Source: an uncultured beta proteobacterium (GTDB lineage Bacteria; Pseudomonadota; Gammaproteobacteria; Burkholderiales; SG8-39). From it: a stretch of DNA of 64,000 bases. Below, one piece after another: positions 32,325-42,634 of the stretch; position 1 is the first letter of the stretch, and the number at the start of each line of letters is the position of its first letter. Both the position numbers and the translations under genes were made by a program. The notes beneath the pieces are model-generated. The model was given only the letters and a program-made list of their open reading frames with translations. It ran no database searches and was not told the origin of the DNA. The stretch lies in the NCBI GenBank assembly GCA_903859155.1, contig CAIOLO010000083.1:1-64000 (forward strand), given 5' to 3'.

Positions 32325-32457
32325 TTTGGGAGGTTTGGGAAATACGCCGCGGACCGGATTGGCTCCAGCCCGAGGGGCGTATTCTAGTCAGACAGGCCTT
32401 CCCGGTCAATCCGATAACGGCCGGAAACGCCAGATATTCAATCGGATGCGGCTGAAA

Positions 32458-33675
32458 TCAGGCAAGTACCTTGGCCACCGCGTCGACTACGTGATCGATG
32501 TTTTTAGAATTGAGCGCCGCGACGCAGATGCGGCCGGTATCGATGGCGTAGACCGAGTGCTTCTCGCGCAATTGATCTACCTGAGCCTTGGTCAGTCCCG
32601 AATAGGAGAACATTCCACGCTGCTGCATGACAAAACTGAAATCGCGGCCTGGCAGGCGCGTCTTGAGCTTCTCGACGAATTGACGACGAATGTCGAGGAT
32701 GCGTTCGCGCATTCCCCCCAGTTCTTTTTCCCACATCGCCCGCAGTTCGGGTGAGCCCAGCACTGCTGCGACGGTTTTGCCGCCGTGCGTGGGGGGGTTG
32801 GAATAATTGGTGCGCACCACGCGCTTCAATTGGGACAGAGCGCGCGCGGCCTCATCAGCGCTTTCCGCGACAATCGACAGCGCCCCGACACGCTCGCCAT
32901 AAAGCGAAAACGATTTGGAGAATGAACTGGAGACGAATACCGGTCCGCCTGCTTCTGCGAACATGCGCACACTCAGACCGTCGGCGTCCAGACTTTCGGC
33001 AAATCCCTGATAAGCGATGTCGAGAAACGGCAGCAGGCCGCGCGAGTTCACCGCATCGATAACCTGTTTCCACTGCGACGGCGCGATATCTGCCCCGGTG
33101 GGATTGTGGCAGCACGCGTGCAGCACCACGATCGAGCCCGCGGGCAGAGTCTGCAAGGCATCGAGCATGGCCTTGAAATTCAGGCCATGGGTGGCGGCAT
33201 CGTAATAGGGGTAGCTGTTGACGACGAAGCCGGCACCCTCGAAAAGCGCTTTGTGATTCTCCCAACTGGGATCGCTGATCCACACCTGTGCATTCGGGGC
33301 GATGCGGCGCAGGAAGTCGGCGCCGATCTTGAGTCCGCCGGTGCCGCCCAATGCCTGCACGGTAATGATGCGTTTCTCTTTTAGCGCGGCGCTGTCGGCG
33401 CCAAATACCAGCTTTTGAACCGCCGCGTCATAGGCCGGCAGCCCGTCTATGGGCAGGTAGGCACGCGGCGATGCGGTCTCGACCAGTTGGCGCTCGGCGA
33501 GGCGCACGCACTCAAGTACGGGCACCTTGCCGTTGTCGTCGTAATAGATACCGACGCCCAGATTGACCTTGTTCGGGTTGGGGTCGCTGTTAAAGATTTC
33601 CGTGACCCCGAGGATAGGGTCTTTTGGCGCCATCGGGACGGCTGCGAGGGGTGAAGCGGGGTGTTGTGTGCTCAT
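32458..33675 (-). CDS. tyrB: Aromatic/aspartate aminotransferase
   Basis: A 405-residue PLP-dependent class I aminotransferase of the AspC/TyrB subgroup: [20 protein letters not shown] at the N-terminus, [27 protein letters not shown], and the PLP lysine (about residue 254) in [16 protein letters not shown], with [15 protein letters not shown]. It transfers amino groups between aspartate or aromatic amino acids and 2-oxoglutarate in the cytosol. ATG 33675 matches the usual N-terminus. It is divergent from uvrB with only about 42 bp between the two starts. Whether aromatic or aspartate is the main substrate is not decided by sequence. Confidence 0.9.
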   Translation of the reverse strand: MSTQHPASPLAAVPMAPKDPILGVTEIFNSDPNPNKVNLGVGIYYDDNGKVPVLECVRLAERQLVETASPRAYLPIDGLPAYDAAVQKLVFGADSAALKEKRIITVQALGGTGGLKIGADFLRRIAPNAQVWISDPSWENHKALFEGAGFVVNSYPYYDAATHGLNFKAMLDALQTLPAGSIVVLHACCHNPTGADIAPSQWKQVIDAVNSRGLLPFLDIAYQGFAESLDADGLSVRMFAEAGGPVFVSSSFSKSFSLYGERVGALSIVAESADEAARALSQLKRVVRTNYSNPPTHGGKTVAAVLGSPELRAMWEKELGGMRERILDIRRQFVEKLKTRLPGRDFSFVMQQRGMFSYSGLTKAQVDQLREKHSVYAIDTGRICVAALNSKNIDHVVDAVAKVLA

Positions 33676-33717
33676 GGTGTTAGGATACCCAATTTGTTGC
33701 AGTGCACATTGTACCCC

Positions 33718-35769
33718 TTGGCCATTACTTTCCCAAACAGCCGATTTCGGCTCAACCAGAATTTCAAACCCGCTGGGGATCAGCCCCAGGCGATCGAAAA
33801 GTTGCTCGAGGGCATCAACGACGGTCTTGCCTACCAGACTTTGCTGGGTGTTACCGGTTCTGGCAAGACTTTCACCATGGCGAACGTGATCGCCCGTACC
33901 GGGCGCCCGGCGCTGGTGCTCGCGCCCAACAAGACGCTCGCCGCGCAGTTGTACGGGGAGTTTCGCGAGTTTTTTCCCGACAATGCGGTGGAGTACTTCG
34001 TCTCCTACTACGATTACTACCAACCGGAGGCCTATGTGCCTTCACGGGACCTGTTTATCGAGAAGGATTCCTCGATAAACGAGCATATCGAGCAAATGCG
34101 GCTTTCGGCCACCAAATCCCTGCTGGAACGCGAGGACTCGATCACGGTGGCCACCGTGTCCTGCATCTACGGTATCGGCGACCCGGTCGATTACCACGGC
34201 ATGATCCTGCACCTGCGGGAGAAGGAAAAGTACTCCCAGAGGGATGTCATCGCGCGGCTGACCGCGATGCAGTACGACCGCAACGACATCGATTTCAAGC
34301 GCGGCACCTTTCGCGTCAGGGGCGATGTGATCGATGTGTTTCCGGCGGAAAATTCCGAGACCGCACTGCGCCTGGAATTGTTCGACGACGAGGTGGAGAG
34401 CCTGACCCTGTTCGATCCGCTCACCGGGCACGCACACCAGCGCGTGCCGCGCTTCACCGTCTACCCCTCCAGCCACTACGTGACGCCGCGCGAGACTACG
34501 CTGCGGGCCATCGAAGCCATCAAGATCGAACTTGCCGAGCGCATCAGATTTTTCCAGGACGCCGGCAAACTGGTGGAGGCGCAACGCATCGAGCAGCGCA
34601 CACGCTTCGACCTGGAAATGCTGGTGGAACTGGGTTTTTGCAAAGGCATCGAGAACTACTCGCGCCACCTGTCGGGAAGAAAGCAGGGGGAGCCCCCGCC
34701 GACGCTGATCGATTACCTGCCACCCAACGCCCTGATGTTCATCGACGAGAGCCATGTCACCATCGGACAGCTTGGCGGGATGTTCAAGGGCGACCGCTCC
34801 CGCAAGGAGAACCTGGTGAACTTCGGTTTCCGGCTGCCCTCGGCGCTGGACAATCGGCCGCTGCGCCTGGAGGAATTCGAGAAGGTGATGCGGCAGACCG
34901 TTTTCGTGTCTGCGACGCCGGCGAATTATGAGCAGCAGCATTCAGGACAGGTCGTCGAGCAGCTGGTACGGCCAACCGGACTGATCGATCCGGTTCTGGA
35001 GGTGCGCCCGGCCTCGACCCAGGTCGATGACCTGATGTCGGAGATCACACTGCGTGTTGCACTTCAGGAGCGTGTGCTGGTCACCACCCTGACCAAGCGC
35101 ATGTCCGAGGAGTTGACCGAATATCTTTCGGAGCACGGCGTGAAGGTGCGCTATCTGCATTCCGAGGTGGAGACCGTCGAGCGCGTGGAGATCATCCGTG
35201 ACCTGCGGCTGGGTGTGTTCGATGTGCTGGTCGGCATCAACCTGCTACGCGAAGGTCTGGACTTGCCGGAGGTATCTCTGGTGGCTATTCTGGATGCGGA
35301 CAAGGAGGGCTTTCTGCGTTCCGAGCGGGCGCTGATCCAGACCATAGGCAGGGCCGCGCGGCACATTCACGGCAAGGCGATACTTTATGCGGACCGGGTT
35401 ACCGACTCGATGCAGCGGGCCATCGGTGAGACCGACCGGCGGCGCGGCCGGCAGGTGGAGTTCAACACCCGGCACGACATCACACCCAAGGGGATCATCA
35501 AGCAGGTGCGCGACATGATCGACGGCGTGTATGACCCGCAACAGGCGCAACTGGAACTCAAGGCGGCGCAGGACCAGGCGCGTTATGAAACCATGTCCGA
35601 AAAGGACATGGCACGTGAGATTCGCCAACTCGAAAAGCAGATGCTGGAACATGCGCGCAATCTGGAATTCGAGAAAGCGGCCCAGGCACGCGATCGTCTG
35701 GCCGCGCTGCGAAAAAGTTTTTTTGGCGCCTCACCCGAAGATGAGGTTCCCAGGCAGGCGGCGCGATGA
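33718..35769 (+). CDS. uvrB: Excinuclease ABC subunit B
   Basis: A 683-residue DNA-damage helicase subunit: [17 protein letters not shown] (Walker A), [20 protein letters not shown] (beta-hairpin that clamps damage), [15 protein letters not shown] (DEAD-like box), [20 protein letters not shown] and [19 protein letters not shown] (helicase motifs), and the C-terminal UVR motif about 640-675 for UvrC. It loads at UvrA-recognised lesions in nucleotide excision repair. TTG 33718 ([16 protein letters not shown]) matches the family start; an upstream ATG at 33661 would overlap the divergent aminotransferase gene. Its partner uvrC starts at 62696. Confidence 0.96.
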   Translation: MAITFPNSRFRLNQNFKPAGDQPQAIEKLLEGINDGLAYQTLLGVTGSGKTFTMANVIARTGRPALVLAPNKTLAAQLYGEFREFFPDNAVEYFVSYYDYYQPEAYVPSRDLFIEKDSSINEHIEQMRLSATKSLLEREDSITVATVSCIYGIGDPVDYHGMILHLREKEKYSQRDVIARLTAMQYDRNDIDFKRGTFRVRGDVIDVFPAENSETALRLELFDDEVESLTLFDPLTGHAHQRVPRFTVYPSSHYVTPRETTLRAIEAIKIELAERIRFFQDAGKLVEAQRIEQRTRFDLEMLVELGFCKGIENYSRHLSGRKQGEPPPTLIDYLPPNALMFIDESHVTIGQLGGMFKGDRSRKENLVNFGFRLPSALDNRPLRLEEFEKVMRQTVFVSATPANYEQQHSGQVVEQLVRPTGLIDPVLEVRPASTQVDDLMSEITLRVALQERVLVTTLTKRMSEELTEYLSEHGVKVRYLHSEVETVERVEIIRDLRLGVFDVLVGINLLREGLDLPEVSLVAILDADKEGFLRSERALIQTIGRAARHIHGKAILYADRVTDSMQRAIGETDRRRGRQVEFNTRHDITPKGIIKQVRDMIDGVYDPQQAQLELKAAQDQARYETMSEKDMAREIRQLEKQMLEHARNLEFEKAAQARDRLAALRKSFFGASPEDEVPRQAAR

Positions 35770-35771
35770 AA

Positions 35772-35793
35772 AAGGGGCCTGTGCGGGCCCCTT
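35772..35793 (+). terminator. Hairpin between convergent uvrB and the next gene
   Basis: AAGGGGCC and GGCCCCTT pair around TGTGCG just after the uvrB stop. The A-run before and the short TT after allow some activity in both directions between convergent genes. The U-tract is weak. Confidence 0.55.
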
Positions 35794-35817
35794 GTAGCCA
35801 GTCTGACAGAAGCGGAA

Positions 35818-36414
35818 TTACCAGGTGGGTTTGACGCCGCCGGTGCTGACCTGAATCCGCGCGGCGACCAATTTGCCATCCGCGCCGACCCTAGCCGAGA
35901 TGGAAACGGTTTCACCGGGCTTTATATCCGAGCGACTGCCGGGAATGTTAGCCGACATGGGCGTGCCCGCCGGAACCAGGACTTTCACCATCCCCGTCTT
36001 GTAATTGAGGGTCAATTCCGCGCTTCCGGCAGATTGAACCTGGCCCTCGAGCACGGCGTTGGTCATGGTCGATCCCGGCTGCAGGTCGTAGGGTGTCAGC
36101 CCCTGGGGCGCGGTGGGTGGAATGGGTCTCACATCGATTGCAACGATCTCCCCGTCGGCGCGCTTTATCGTTGTTACGCCGAGGGGCATGCCCGGTTTGA
36201 TGTCCGCGAGCGTGATGGCCTTGGTCCCGGCGACATTCACATTGTCCGGTAGTTCCACCTGCACTGCGCCGCCTTCGCGTGAATTGACCGATATGATCTT
36301 TCCGTCAAATGCCGTCACGGTCCCTCTGATGTTGACGACTTTCTGCTGTGCCAGTGCGCTGCCGCATGCACCGATTAACAAAGCGAGAGTCAGGCTAAGG
36401 GCAGTATTCATCAT
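35818..36414 (-). CDS. Secreted DUF5666-like beta-barrel protein
   Basis: A 198-residue exported protein: signal peptide MNTALSLTLALLIGACGSALA followed by QQKVVNIRGTVTAFDGKIIS, then ADIKPGMPLGVTTIKRADGE and LNYKTGMVKVLVPAGTPMSA. Two repeats of a G-T-V/E-G-x-(I/V)-x small beta-domain suggest an OB-like, DUF5666-type tandem. A cysteine in GACGSA could be a lipobox only loosely, so lipidation is doubtful. The function is unknown. It is convergent with uvrB and upstream of nothing in its own direction. Confidence 0.7.
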   Translation of the reverse strand: MMNTALSLTLALLIGACGSALAQQKVVNIRGTVTAFDGKIISVNSREGGAVQVELPDNVNVAGTKAITLADIKPGMPLGVTTIKRADGEIVAIDVRPIPPTAPQGLTPYDLQPGSTMTNAVLEGQVQSAGSAELTLNYKTGMVKVLVPAGTPMSANIPGSRSDIKPGETVSISARVGADGKLVAARIQVSTGGVKPTW

Positions 36415-36562
36415 TGCAACTCCTCAGTTGATTTTGACAGGGACACTTGGGCGCCGAAATGCCCTCCAGTGCGCTAACACCTTAACCGCGCATTCCATTC
36501 CCCATCAAGGGTGCTGTCGAACGGAAGCGGACGCCAGATTAGCAAACGGTGAAGCGATCCGG

Positions 36563-36591
36563 AAAAAAAAGGGGCGCCGCAAGGGCGCCCC
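36563..36591 (-). terminator. Rho-independent terminator of rne
   Basis: On the minus strand GGGGCGCCC and GGCGCCCC pair around a short TTGC loop, followed by eight T. It lies 22 bp past the rne stop codon. Confidence 0.92.
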
Positions 36592-36612
36592 GTGACCATC
36601 TTCTGCGTGGAC

Positions 36613-39417
36613 TCAGGCGGGCGGAACAACAGAAACCGGTTTCCCGGTTTCGACCTGCGCCAGAGGCTCATTCAGGGACGAGGGAGGCGGGCGGCGCTCG
36701 CGCTTGGCAGGAACGAATGCCGGTTCAGGAACGGTTTCCGCCGTAAAGCGGGTTTCCACCAGTTGCAGGCCGCTTGACTGCAGAACCTGCTGCATATCCA
36801 CTTTCTCAACCACAGGCTGCGGTTCTGATTTTACAGGGGCCAATTGCACGACCACCTGAACCGGCTCAGGGGCGGGCGCAGGGGCGCTGACGGGCACCTG
36901 GGCAACGACCTCAGTTACCGGCGCAGCGACTTCAGTCACCGGCGCAGCGACAGGAGTGGAATGCACCACTTCCTGCGTTTCGGCTGCCTGCGGCAAGGTG
37001 GAATCCGATGTCGCAACCTCTGCTGCCGGCGTCATCGCTTCGGCGATGGAAATTGGTGGCGGTAATGCGCCCGACTGCTCTGCCTCACCACCGTTTGCGC
37101 TTCGATCCGACTGCGGGCGCCCGTCGCGATTGCGGTTGCGACCGCCGCGCCGCCGGCCACCACGTTCACCACGCTCGCCTTCGGCGCGCGGCGGACGTTG
37201 CTCCCCGTTCGGCGAAGTTTCGCCAGCGGTTTCAGCTGCAGCCAGCGCCTGACCCTGTTCTACCTGAAGCTGACGCTCCACCTCGTGTGGGTCCCCGGCA
37301 CTGCGTTGAGCATCGCGACCGCGCCCGTTGCGGCCGTCCCGACGTCCCTCCGAACGCGGCGATCCCTCCGGACGCGCCGATCCCTCTTGACGAGGTCCGC
37401 GGTCCGGGCGGTCTTCACGCGAACGCTCGCCCTGGTTTGGCGCACCGCGCTCGCCGCGATCCTGGCGGTCGGCGCGCGGCTGGCCCTGCCGGCCGCGTTC
37501 ACCTCGCTCCTGGCCCCCGCCTTGCGGACCCCGGCCTTCGCCGCGATTCTGGCGTTCGCCTCCGCGACCACTGCGCTCCTGACCGCGCCCGCGCCGTGCA
37601 TTATCGTCACGCTCGCGATGCGAATCACGTTTCGGTGCTGGTGCGGGCGCTTCCTCGTTCTTGGTCGGAGCCGGTGCGGCTTTGAACCAGCCCAGAATAC
37701 GACCGAAGATTCCGGAGCCATCGGCGGGGACTGCTGTTGCCTGTGAAGGCGCCGGTTTCGGGTTCGCCGCGGGTGCCGGTGCCGGTTGCTCGGGTGTGAC
37801 ATTTTGCACCGCCGCCTGGGGTTTTGCCGGCTTGACCTCCTGCGAGGGCAGCAGATGTTCCGCGTCGGCAGGCGCATCAACCATGTTGTAGGAGGCCGGA
37901 AGCACACCTTCCTGGTTCAAGTCGTCGTGGCGACGGCGCGTGATCGTGTAATTGGGTGTTTCAAGATGAATATTCGGAATCAGAATAACGTTGACCTTCA
38001 GTCGTGATTCCACCGAAGCGATATCGACGCGCTTTTCATTGAGAAGGAATGTCGCGACATCCACGGGAACTTGCACATGGATGGCCGCACTGTTCTCCTT
38101 CATCGCCTCTTCCTGGATGATGCGCAGAATGTGCAGCGCGGTGGACTCGGTGCCGCGAATGAAACCGGTGCCACTGCAGCGCGGACACGGCTGATGCGCG
38201 GTCTCGCCCAGAGATGGGCGCAGGCGCTGCCGTGAAAGCTCCATCAGTCCGAAGCGCGAAATCTTGCCCAGTTGCACCCGGGCGCGGTCGTAGCGCATCG
38301 ATTCACGCAGCTTGTTTTCGACCTCGCGCTGATTGCGCTGGTTTTCCATGTCGATGAAGTCGATGACGATCAGTCCGCCAAGATCGCGCAGGCGCAACTG
38401 GCGAGCGGCCTCCTCGGCGGCTTCCATATTGGTGCGAAATGCGGTTTCCTCGATGTCGCTGCCGCGCGTTGAACGCGCCGAGTTGACATCGATGGCGACC
38501 AGCGCTTCGGTATGGTCGATCACCACGGCACCGCCCGAGGGCAGAGACACCTGCCGAGCGTATGCCGTCTCGATCTGATGCTCAATCTGGAAGCGGGAGA
38601 ACAGCGGCACGTCATCCCGGTAATGCTTGACCAGTTGGACCTTGTTGGGCATGACCGCGGACATGAAGGCGCAAGCCTGTTCATAGATGTCCTCGGTGTC
38701 GATGAGAATCTCGCCGATCTCGTCGTGGAAGTAGTCCCGTATCGCACGCACCACCAGGTTGGACTCGAGGTAGATCAGGTACGGCGCCGGATTGATCAGC
38801 TTTCCGCCATCGTCACGCTGCGGTTGTGCGGCGCCTTCGATTGCCTCCCAGACCTTGAGCAGGTAATTGAGGTCCCACTGCAGCTCTTCCTGGGCCCGGC
38901 CGATACCGGCGGTGCGGGCGATGATGCTCATGCCCTGGGGGAATTCAAGATGATCCATGACTTCGCGAAGTTCGTTGCGATCTTCGCCTTCGATACGGCG
39001 CGAGACGCCGCCGCCACGGGGGTTGTTCGGCATCAGCACCAGGTAACGGCCTGCCAGACTGATAAAGGTGGTGAGCGCCGCGCCCTTGTTGCCGCGTTCA
39101 TCCTTTTCGACCTGGACGATCAGTTCCTGACCTTCGGAAATGGCATCCTGGATGCGCGCCTTGCCGACGTCTACGCCTTGCCTGAAGTAGGCCCGTGCAA
39201 TCTCCTTGAAGGGGAGAAAACCGTGCCGGTCGGTGCCGTACTCGATGAAAGCGGCCTCGAGACTGGGTTCAACCCGAGTCACGATACCTTTGTAAATATT
39301 GCTTTTTTTCTGCTCTTTGCCGGCCGATTCAATGTCAAGGTCCAGTAGTTTCTGTCCGTCGACAATGGCAACCCGGAGTTCCTCAGCCTGGGTCGCATTG
39401 AATAACATGCGCTTCAT
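36613..39417 (-). CDS. rne: Ribonuclease E
   Basis: A 934-residue endoribonuclease and degradosome scaffold. The catalytic half (1-530) contains the S1 domain ([20 protein letters not shown]), the 5' sensor region, [15 protein letters not shown] and [17 protein letters not shown] with the metal-binding aspartates, and the zinc-link CPRCSGTG. Residues about 540-934 are Pro/Arg/Gly-rich and disordered, with a strongly charged RNA-binding block (about 610-780) that presumably recruits degradosome partners. It processes rRNA and tRNA and starts mRNA decay at the inner membrane. Divergent from rluC, an arrangement conserved across proteobacteria. RNase G is excluded by the length. Confidence 0.96.
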   Translation of the reverse strand: MKRMLFNATQAEELRVAIVDGQKLLDLDIESAGKEQKKSNIYKGIVTRVEPSLEAAFIEYGTDRHGFLPFKEIARAYFRQGVDVGKARIQDAISEGQELIVQVEKDERGNKGAALTTFISLAGRYLVLMPNNPRGGGVSRRIEGEDRNELREVMDHLEFPQGMSIIARTAGIGRAQEELQWDLNYLLKVWEAIEGAAQPQRDDGGKLINPAPYLIYLESNLVVRAIRDYFHDEIGEILIDTEDIYEQACAFMSAVMPNKVQLVKHYRDDVPLFSRFQIEHQIETAYARQVSLPSGGAVVIDHTEALVAIDVNSARSTRGSDIEETAFRTNMEAAEEAARQLRLRDLGGLIVIDFIDMENQRNQREVENKLRESMRYDRARVQLGKISRFGLMELSRQRLRPSLGETAHQPCPRCSGTGFIRGTESTALHILRIIQEEAMKENSAAIHVQVPVDVATFLLNEKRVDIASVESRLKVNVILIPNIHLETPNYTITRRRHDDLNQEGVLPASYNMVDAPADAEHLLPSQEVKPAKPQAAVQNVTPEQPAPAPAANPKPAPSQATAVPADGSGIFGRILGWFKAAPAPTKNEEAPAPAPKRDSHRERDDNARRGRGQERSGRGGERQNRGEGRGPQGGGQERGERGRQGQPRADRQDRGERGAPNQGERSREDRPDRGPRQEGSARPEGSPRSEGRRDGRNGRGRDAQRSAGDPHEVERQLQVEQGQALAAAETAGETSPNGEQRPPRAEGERGERGGRRRGGRNRNRDGRPQSDRSANGGEAEQSGALPPPISIAEAMTPAAEVATSDSTLPQAAETQEVVHSTPVAAPVTEVAAPVTEVVAQVPVSAPAPAPEPVQVVVQLAPVKSEPQPVVEKVDMQQVLQSSGLQLVETRFTAETVPEPAFVPAKRERRPPPSSLNEPLAQVETGKPVSVVPPA

Positions 39418-39756
39418 TGTTTTATTCTCCCGCGCGCGCGGGTGGTACAGGGCCTAGATTTTTGAAATGATCATTGCATGGTGTTTGTATAGGCCATGGA
39501 CTATGGGTTCTGGCGTGTGGAGGTCCTGGTGTTGCCCGGGCCTCAAAAATCTGCCTTTAATCAGTCGGCGCGCTTGTATTATCAAGACATCGGGTCATTA
39601 TTGACCCACCCGTTGCCGGCCTAGACCTCGGTTATCCACAATTGCGGAATTTTAAAAATCACGCTGTGGAACCGGTGCAGGACGGTAAGGACCTTCAATC
39701 TTCAACAGGTCGCCAAACCGCCCGGATATGCGGGCAACTGCGAGATTATAAGCAAA
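39418..39756. promoter_or_regulatory. rne 5' leader and divergent rne/rluC promoter region
   Basis: This 339-bp gap has no gene. Just before the rne ATG on the minus strand a perfect 14-bp palindrome CCCGCGCGCGCGGG (39429-39442) ends in the GGGAG that should be the Shine-Dalgarno, so a hairpin could hide it. TATAGGCCATGG and CAATGATCATTTC elements further upstream are AT-rich promoter candidates. RNase E is known to autoregulate through its long leader in E. coli; similar control is inferred here. Confidence 0.55.
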
Positions 39757-40707
39757 ATGAAGGATTTAAGCAAAGTAGAGACCCTGCGGGTGGATGCCGA
39801 CTCGGATCAGCAGCGGATCGACAATTATCTGATGCGCCGCTGCAAGGGAGTTCCGCGCAGCCACATTTATCGGATTCTGCGCACCGGCGAGGTGCGTGTG
39901 AACAGCCGGCGCGTGGACGCAACCTACAAGGTCCAGGACGGGGACCTGGTGCGCATTCCGCCGATCAGGACGGCAGAACGAAGCGAAACTGCACCGCCAC
40001 CTGCCCTGGAACTGCCGATCATTTACGAGGATCAATACCTTCTGGCTGTGGATAAACCTTCAGGAATAGCGGTCCACGGAGGCAGCGGAATCTCCTTCGG
40101 CGTGATCGAACGCCTGCGGGCAAGCCGTCCTGAATTGTCGTTTCTTGAGTTGGTGCATCGCCTGGACCGGGAGACCTCCGGGGTTCTGCTCCTTGCCAAG
40201 AAGCGCTCGGCACTGACAGCGATGCATACGGCATTGCGCGAGGGCCAGACAAAAAAATGCTACAGCACCCTGATCAAGGGAAAGTGGCGTGATGCCAAGC
40301 GCACCGTCAACCTTCCGCTTCACAAGTATGTCAACGGCGCGGGTGAGCGCCGGGTCAGTGTCGAGACCGAGGGGAAGGAATCAATTACCATTTTCCGCAG
40401 GGTACGAATGGCCGGTTCATACACTTTGCTCAGTGCCGAACTGCTGACGGGGCGGACTCATCAGATACGGGTTCATCTGGCACATCTGGGGTTCCCGATT
40501 GCGGGGGATGCCAAATACGGTGATTTTGAGTGGAATCGGGCGCTGGGCAAGCAAGGGCTGAAAAGAATGTTCCTGCACGCCGCGCAGTTGAGCTTCTTGC
40601 ATCCCAACCTAGGTACAAAAATGGCTTTGGAATCCCCTCTGCCCGACGCCTTGGCCTCTTTTCTGGCGCGGTTGGACGCCCGGTCCGAGAACGATGCGCC
40701 ACTTTGA
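39757..40707 (+). CDS. rluC: 23S rRNA pseudouridine synthase RluC
   Basis: A 316-residue RluA-family synthase. The S4 RNA-binding domain is at about 18-80 (QQRIDNYLMRRCKGVPRSHI), and the catalytic domain contains ELVHRLDRETSGVLLLAK with Asp137 as nucleophile and LLTGRTHQIRVHLAHLGFPI. RluC modifies positions 955, 2504 and 2580 of 23S rRNA in E. coli. Its place next to rne, divergent, supports RluC rather than RluD. It overlaps the phosphatase gene downstream by 14 nt. Confidence 0.93.
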   Translation: MKDLSKVETLRVDADSDQQRIDNYLMRRCKGVPRSHIYRILRTGEVRVNSRRVDATYKVQDGDLVRIPPIRTAERSETAPPPALELPIIYEDQYLLAVDKPSGIAVHGGSGISFGVIERLRASRPELSFLELVHRLDRETSGVLLLAKKRSALTAMHTALREGQTKKCYSTLIKGKWRDAKRTVNLPLHKYVNGAGERRVSVETEGKESITIFRRVRMAGSYTLLSAELLTGRTHQIRVHLAHLGFPIAGDAKYGDFEWNRALGKQGLKRMFLHAAQLSFLHPNLGTKMALESPLPDALASFLARLDARSENDAPL

Positions 40708-41341
40708 GGTGCTTGTTTTCGATTGGGACGGCACGCTGTCAGATTCGACCGGCGCCATCGTGGCATGCCTGCAGCAGGCCTGTGCCGACCTCGATCTACC
40801 GGTTCCGGCTTCCGCGCGGGCGCGTCACATTATCGGTCTGGGACTGGAGGATGCGCTTGCCTATATCGTTCCCGACCTGCCGCGCAGCGAGTATGCAAAG
40901 CTCGCCGACTGCTACAGGGCGCATTTTCTTCGCCAGACCACCGGCTTGTATCCCGGCACCGAGTCGATGCTGGCGGGCTTGCAGGACCGCGGCCACCAGT
41001 TGGCAATCGCCACTGGAAAGAGCCGTCGTGGTTTGGAGCGTTCCTTGTCGGAGCTAGGGCTTGCCCGGTATTTCTCCTCGTGGCGCTGCGCCGACCAGTG
41101 CACGCCCAAACCGGCGCCGGACATGTTGACCGAACTGATGGGCGAGTTCGACGTGGACGCCAGTCAGATGTTGATGATCGGTGACACGACGCATGATCTG
41201 CAGATGGCAGGCAATGCGATGGTCACTGCGCTGGCGGTTTGCCATGGTGCCCACAGCCGCGAATCGCTGGAGGCGATGCGGCCGCTGGCATGCGTCGGCG
41301 ATACCGGGGAATTGTCGCAATGGCTGAATCAAAACGGCTGA
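40694..41341 (+). CDS. HAD-superfamily phosphatase (Gph-like)
   Basis: A 215-residue HAD subfamily IA hydrolase: motif I VFDWDGTLSDSTG with the nucleophile Asp and general-acid Asp, motif II IATGKSRRGL, motif III Lys in CTPKPAPDML, and motif IV MIGDTTHDLQMAG. It is similar to phosphoglycolate phosphatases, but the substrate is not defined. The start overlaps rluC by 14 nt, and a degraded Rieske gene overlaps its end. The order rluC-HAD-Rieske-sppA is known from related betaproteobacteria. Confidence 0.88.
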   Translation: MRHFEVLVFDWDGTLSDSTGAIVACLQQACADLDLPVPASARARHIIGLGLEDALAYIVPDLPRSEYAKLADCYRAHFLRQTTGLYPGTESMLAGLQDRGHQLAIATGKSRRGLERSLSELGLARYFSSWRCADQCTPKPAPDMLTELMGEFDVDASQMLMIGDTTHDLQMAGNAMVTALAVCHGAHSRESLEAMRPLACVGDTGELSQWLNQNG

Positions 41342-41674
41342 TCTGCCGCGCCGAGGATCTCGCCAGGTGCGGGGTGGGGTGCGCTTCGATATTGCGCCGG
41401 ATCGCCACGGCGGGTCAGTGTTCGTGACCCGCTATCAGGACGAGGTGCATGCCTATGCGCGCATCTGCCGGATGGGTTCGACTGGAATCCGGGCAAGTTT
41501 TTCGATGGTGAGGGGTTGGTTTTGATATGCTCGGCGCACGGGGCCAGCTACGATCGGCCGACCGGCAAATGCTTCGGCGGCCCTTGCAATCACGGGCTCG
41601 CCAAATCGGTGGTGGAAGAATTCGACGGCGGGGGCTTTCTCGCTGGGTCTATCTCGCCGAATCATGGATTTTGA
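41322..41674 (+). pseudogene. Rieske 2Fe-2S protein gene, multiply broken
   Basis: ATG 41322 reads MAESKRLICRAEDLARC and then shifts frame; the next frame gives VRFDIAPDRHGGSVFVTRYQ, and DEVHAYARIC; a third gives WNPGKFFDGEGLVLICSAHG, ASYDRPTGKCFGGPC. The second ligand box CSAHGASY is intact, but the first (normally CPH or CTH) is destroyed by a small deletion near 41470. At least two frame changes plus that deletion make it non-functional. Confidence 0.82.
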
Positions 41675-41686
41675 AGGAACGGACAA

Positions 41687-42634
41687 ATGGCTGACAACGG
41701 TGAAAACTGGGAACGGGGCATTATCGAAAAGCTCGCAACGGCGGCGCTCAAGGAGCAGCGGCGAGCGCGGCTTTGGGGCATCTTCTTCAAATTGCTGACC
41801 TTCGCCTATATAACGGTGGTGCTGGTGCTCGCGATGGACTGGAAGGTGGATGGAGATTCGCTCTCGGGCAACAAGCACACGGCGCTGGTGGAAATTGCCG
41901 GGGTGATCGCAGCGCGCGGGGATGCCAGTGCGGATCAGGTGAATTCGGCCCTGCAGGCAGCGTTCAAGGACAAGAACACCCAGGCTGTGGTTCTGCGCAT
42001 CAATTCCCCCGGCGGAAGCCCGGTTCAGGCGGGCATCATTTACGACGAAATCCGCAGATTGCGAACGATTTACCCGAACATTCCCATGTACGCGGTGGTC
42101 GAGGACGTCTGCGCTTCGGGCGGCTACTACATCGCCGCAGCCGCAGATCGGATCTACGTGGACAAGGCCAGCATCATCGGTTCGATCGGCGTCATCATGG
42201 ACGGCTGGGGTTTCACCGGTGCGATGCAAAAACTGGGCGTGGAACGCCGCGTGTTGACGGCAGGGGAGAACAAGGCCTTTCTGGATCCGTTCTCACCGCA
42301 GGATGAGTCCCAGAAGAAATATGCACAGGCCCTGCTTGCCGATATTCACGAGCAGTTTATCGAGGTCGTCAGGAAAGGGCGCGGCAAGCGCCTCAAGGAG
42401 TCGCCGGAAATTTTCTCGGGGCTGATCTGGACAGGGGCCAAGAGCATCGACATCGGACTGGCCGATGGACTGGGCAGCCTGGATTGGGTCGCACGGGAAG
42501 TGGTGAAGGCTGAACAGATCGTCGATTTCACGCAGAAGCAGAATCTGGCCGAGCGTTTTGCACGAAGGTTCGGTGCGGTGCTCGCGGAGTCTTTATCCGG
42601 TGTTCTTGTCTCGAGCCGCTTCGGGCTGCGCTAG
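41687..42634 (+). CDS. sppA: S49-family signal peptide peptidase
   Basis: A 315-residue inner-membrane serine protease with one N-terminal TM helix (about 33-52, FKLLTFAYITVVLVLAMDWK). The catalytic Ser144 is in DVCASGGYYIAAAADRIYVD and Lys196 in RVLTAGENKAFLDPF; the 52-residue spacing is typical. It degrades cleaved signal peptides in the membrane. It is the short SppA form (one domain, about 310 aa) rather than the double-domain E. coli enzyme. Its last 42 bp overlap the oppositely oriented methyltransferase gene. Confidence 0.93.
   Translation: MADNGENWERGIIEKLATAALKEQRRARLWGIFFKLLTFAYITVVLVLAMDWKVDGDSLSGNKHTALVEIAGVIAARGDASADQVNSALQAAFKDKNTQAVVLRINSPGGSPVQAGIIYDEIRRLRTIYPNIPMYAVVEDVCASGGYYIAAAADRIYVDKASIIGSIGVIMDGWGFTGAMQKLGVERRVLTAGENKAFLDPFSPQDESQKKYAQALLADIHEQFIEVVRKGRGKRLKESPEIFSGLIWTGAKSIDIGLADGLGSLDWVAREVVKAEQIVDFTQKQNLAERFARRFGAVLAESLSGVLVSSRFGLR

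Noticed and set aside
34042-34941. Minus-strand frames within uvrB
   Set aside because: They mirror uvrB codons and show no recognisable domain or ribosome site.
41439-41470. Intact Rieske protein made by programmed frameshifting
   Set aside because: Even with the frame changes allowed, the first cluster-binding box is deleted, so no functional protein would result.
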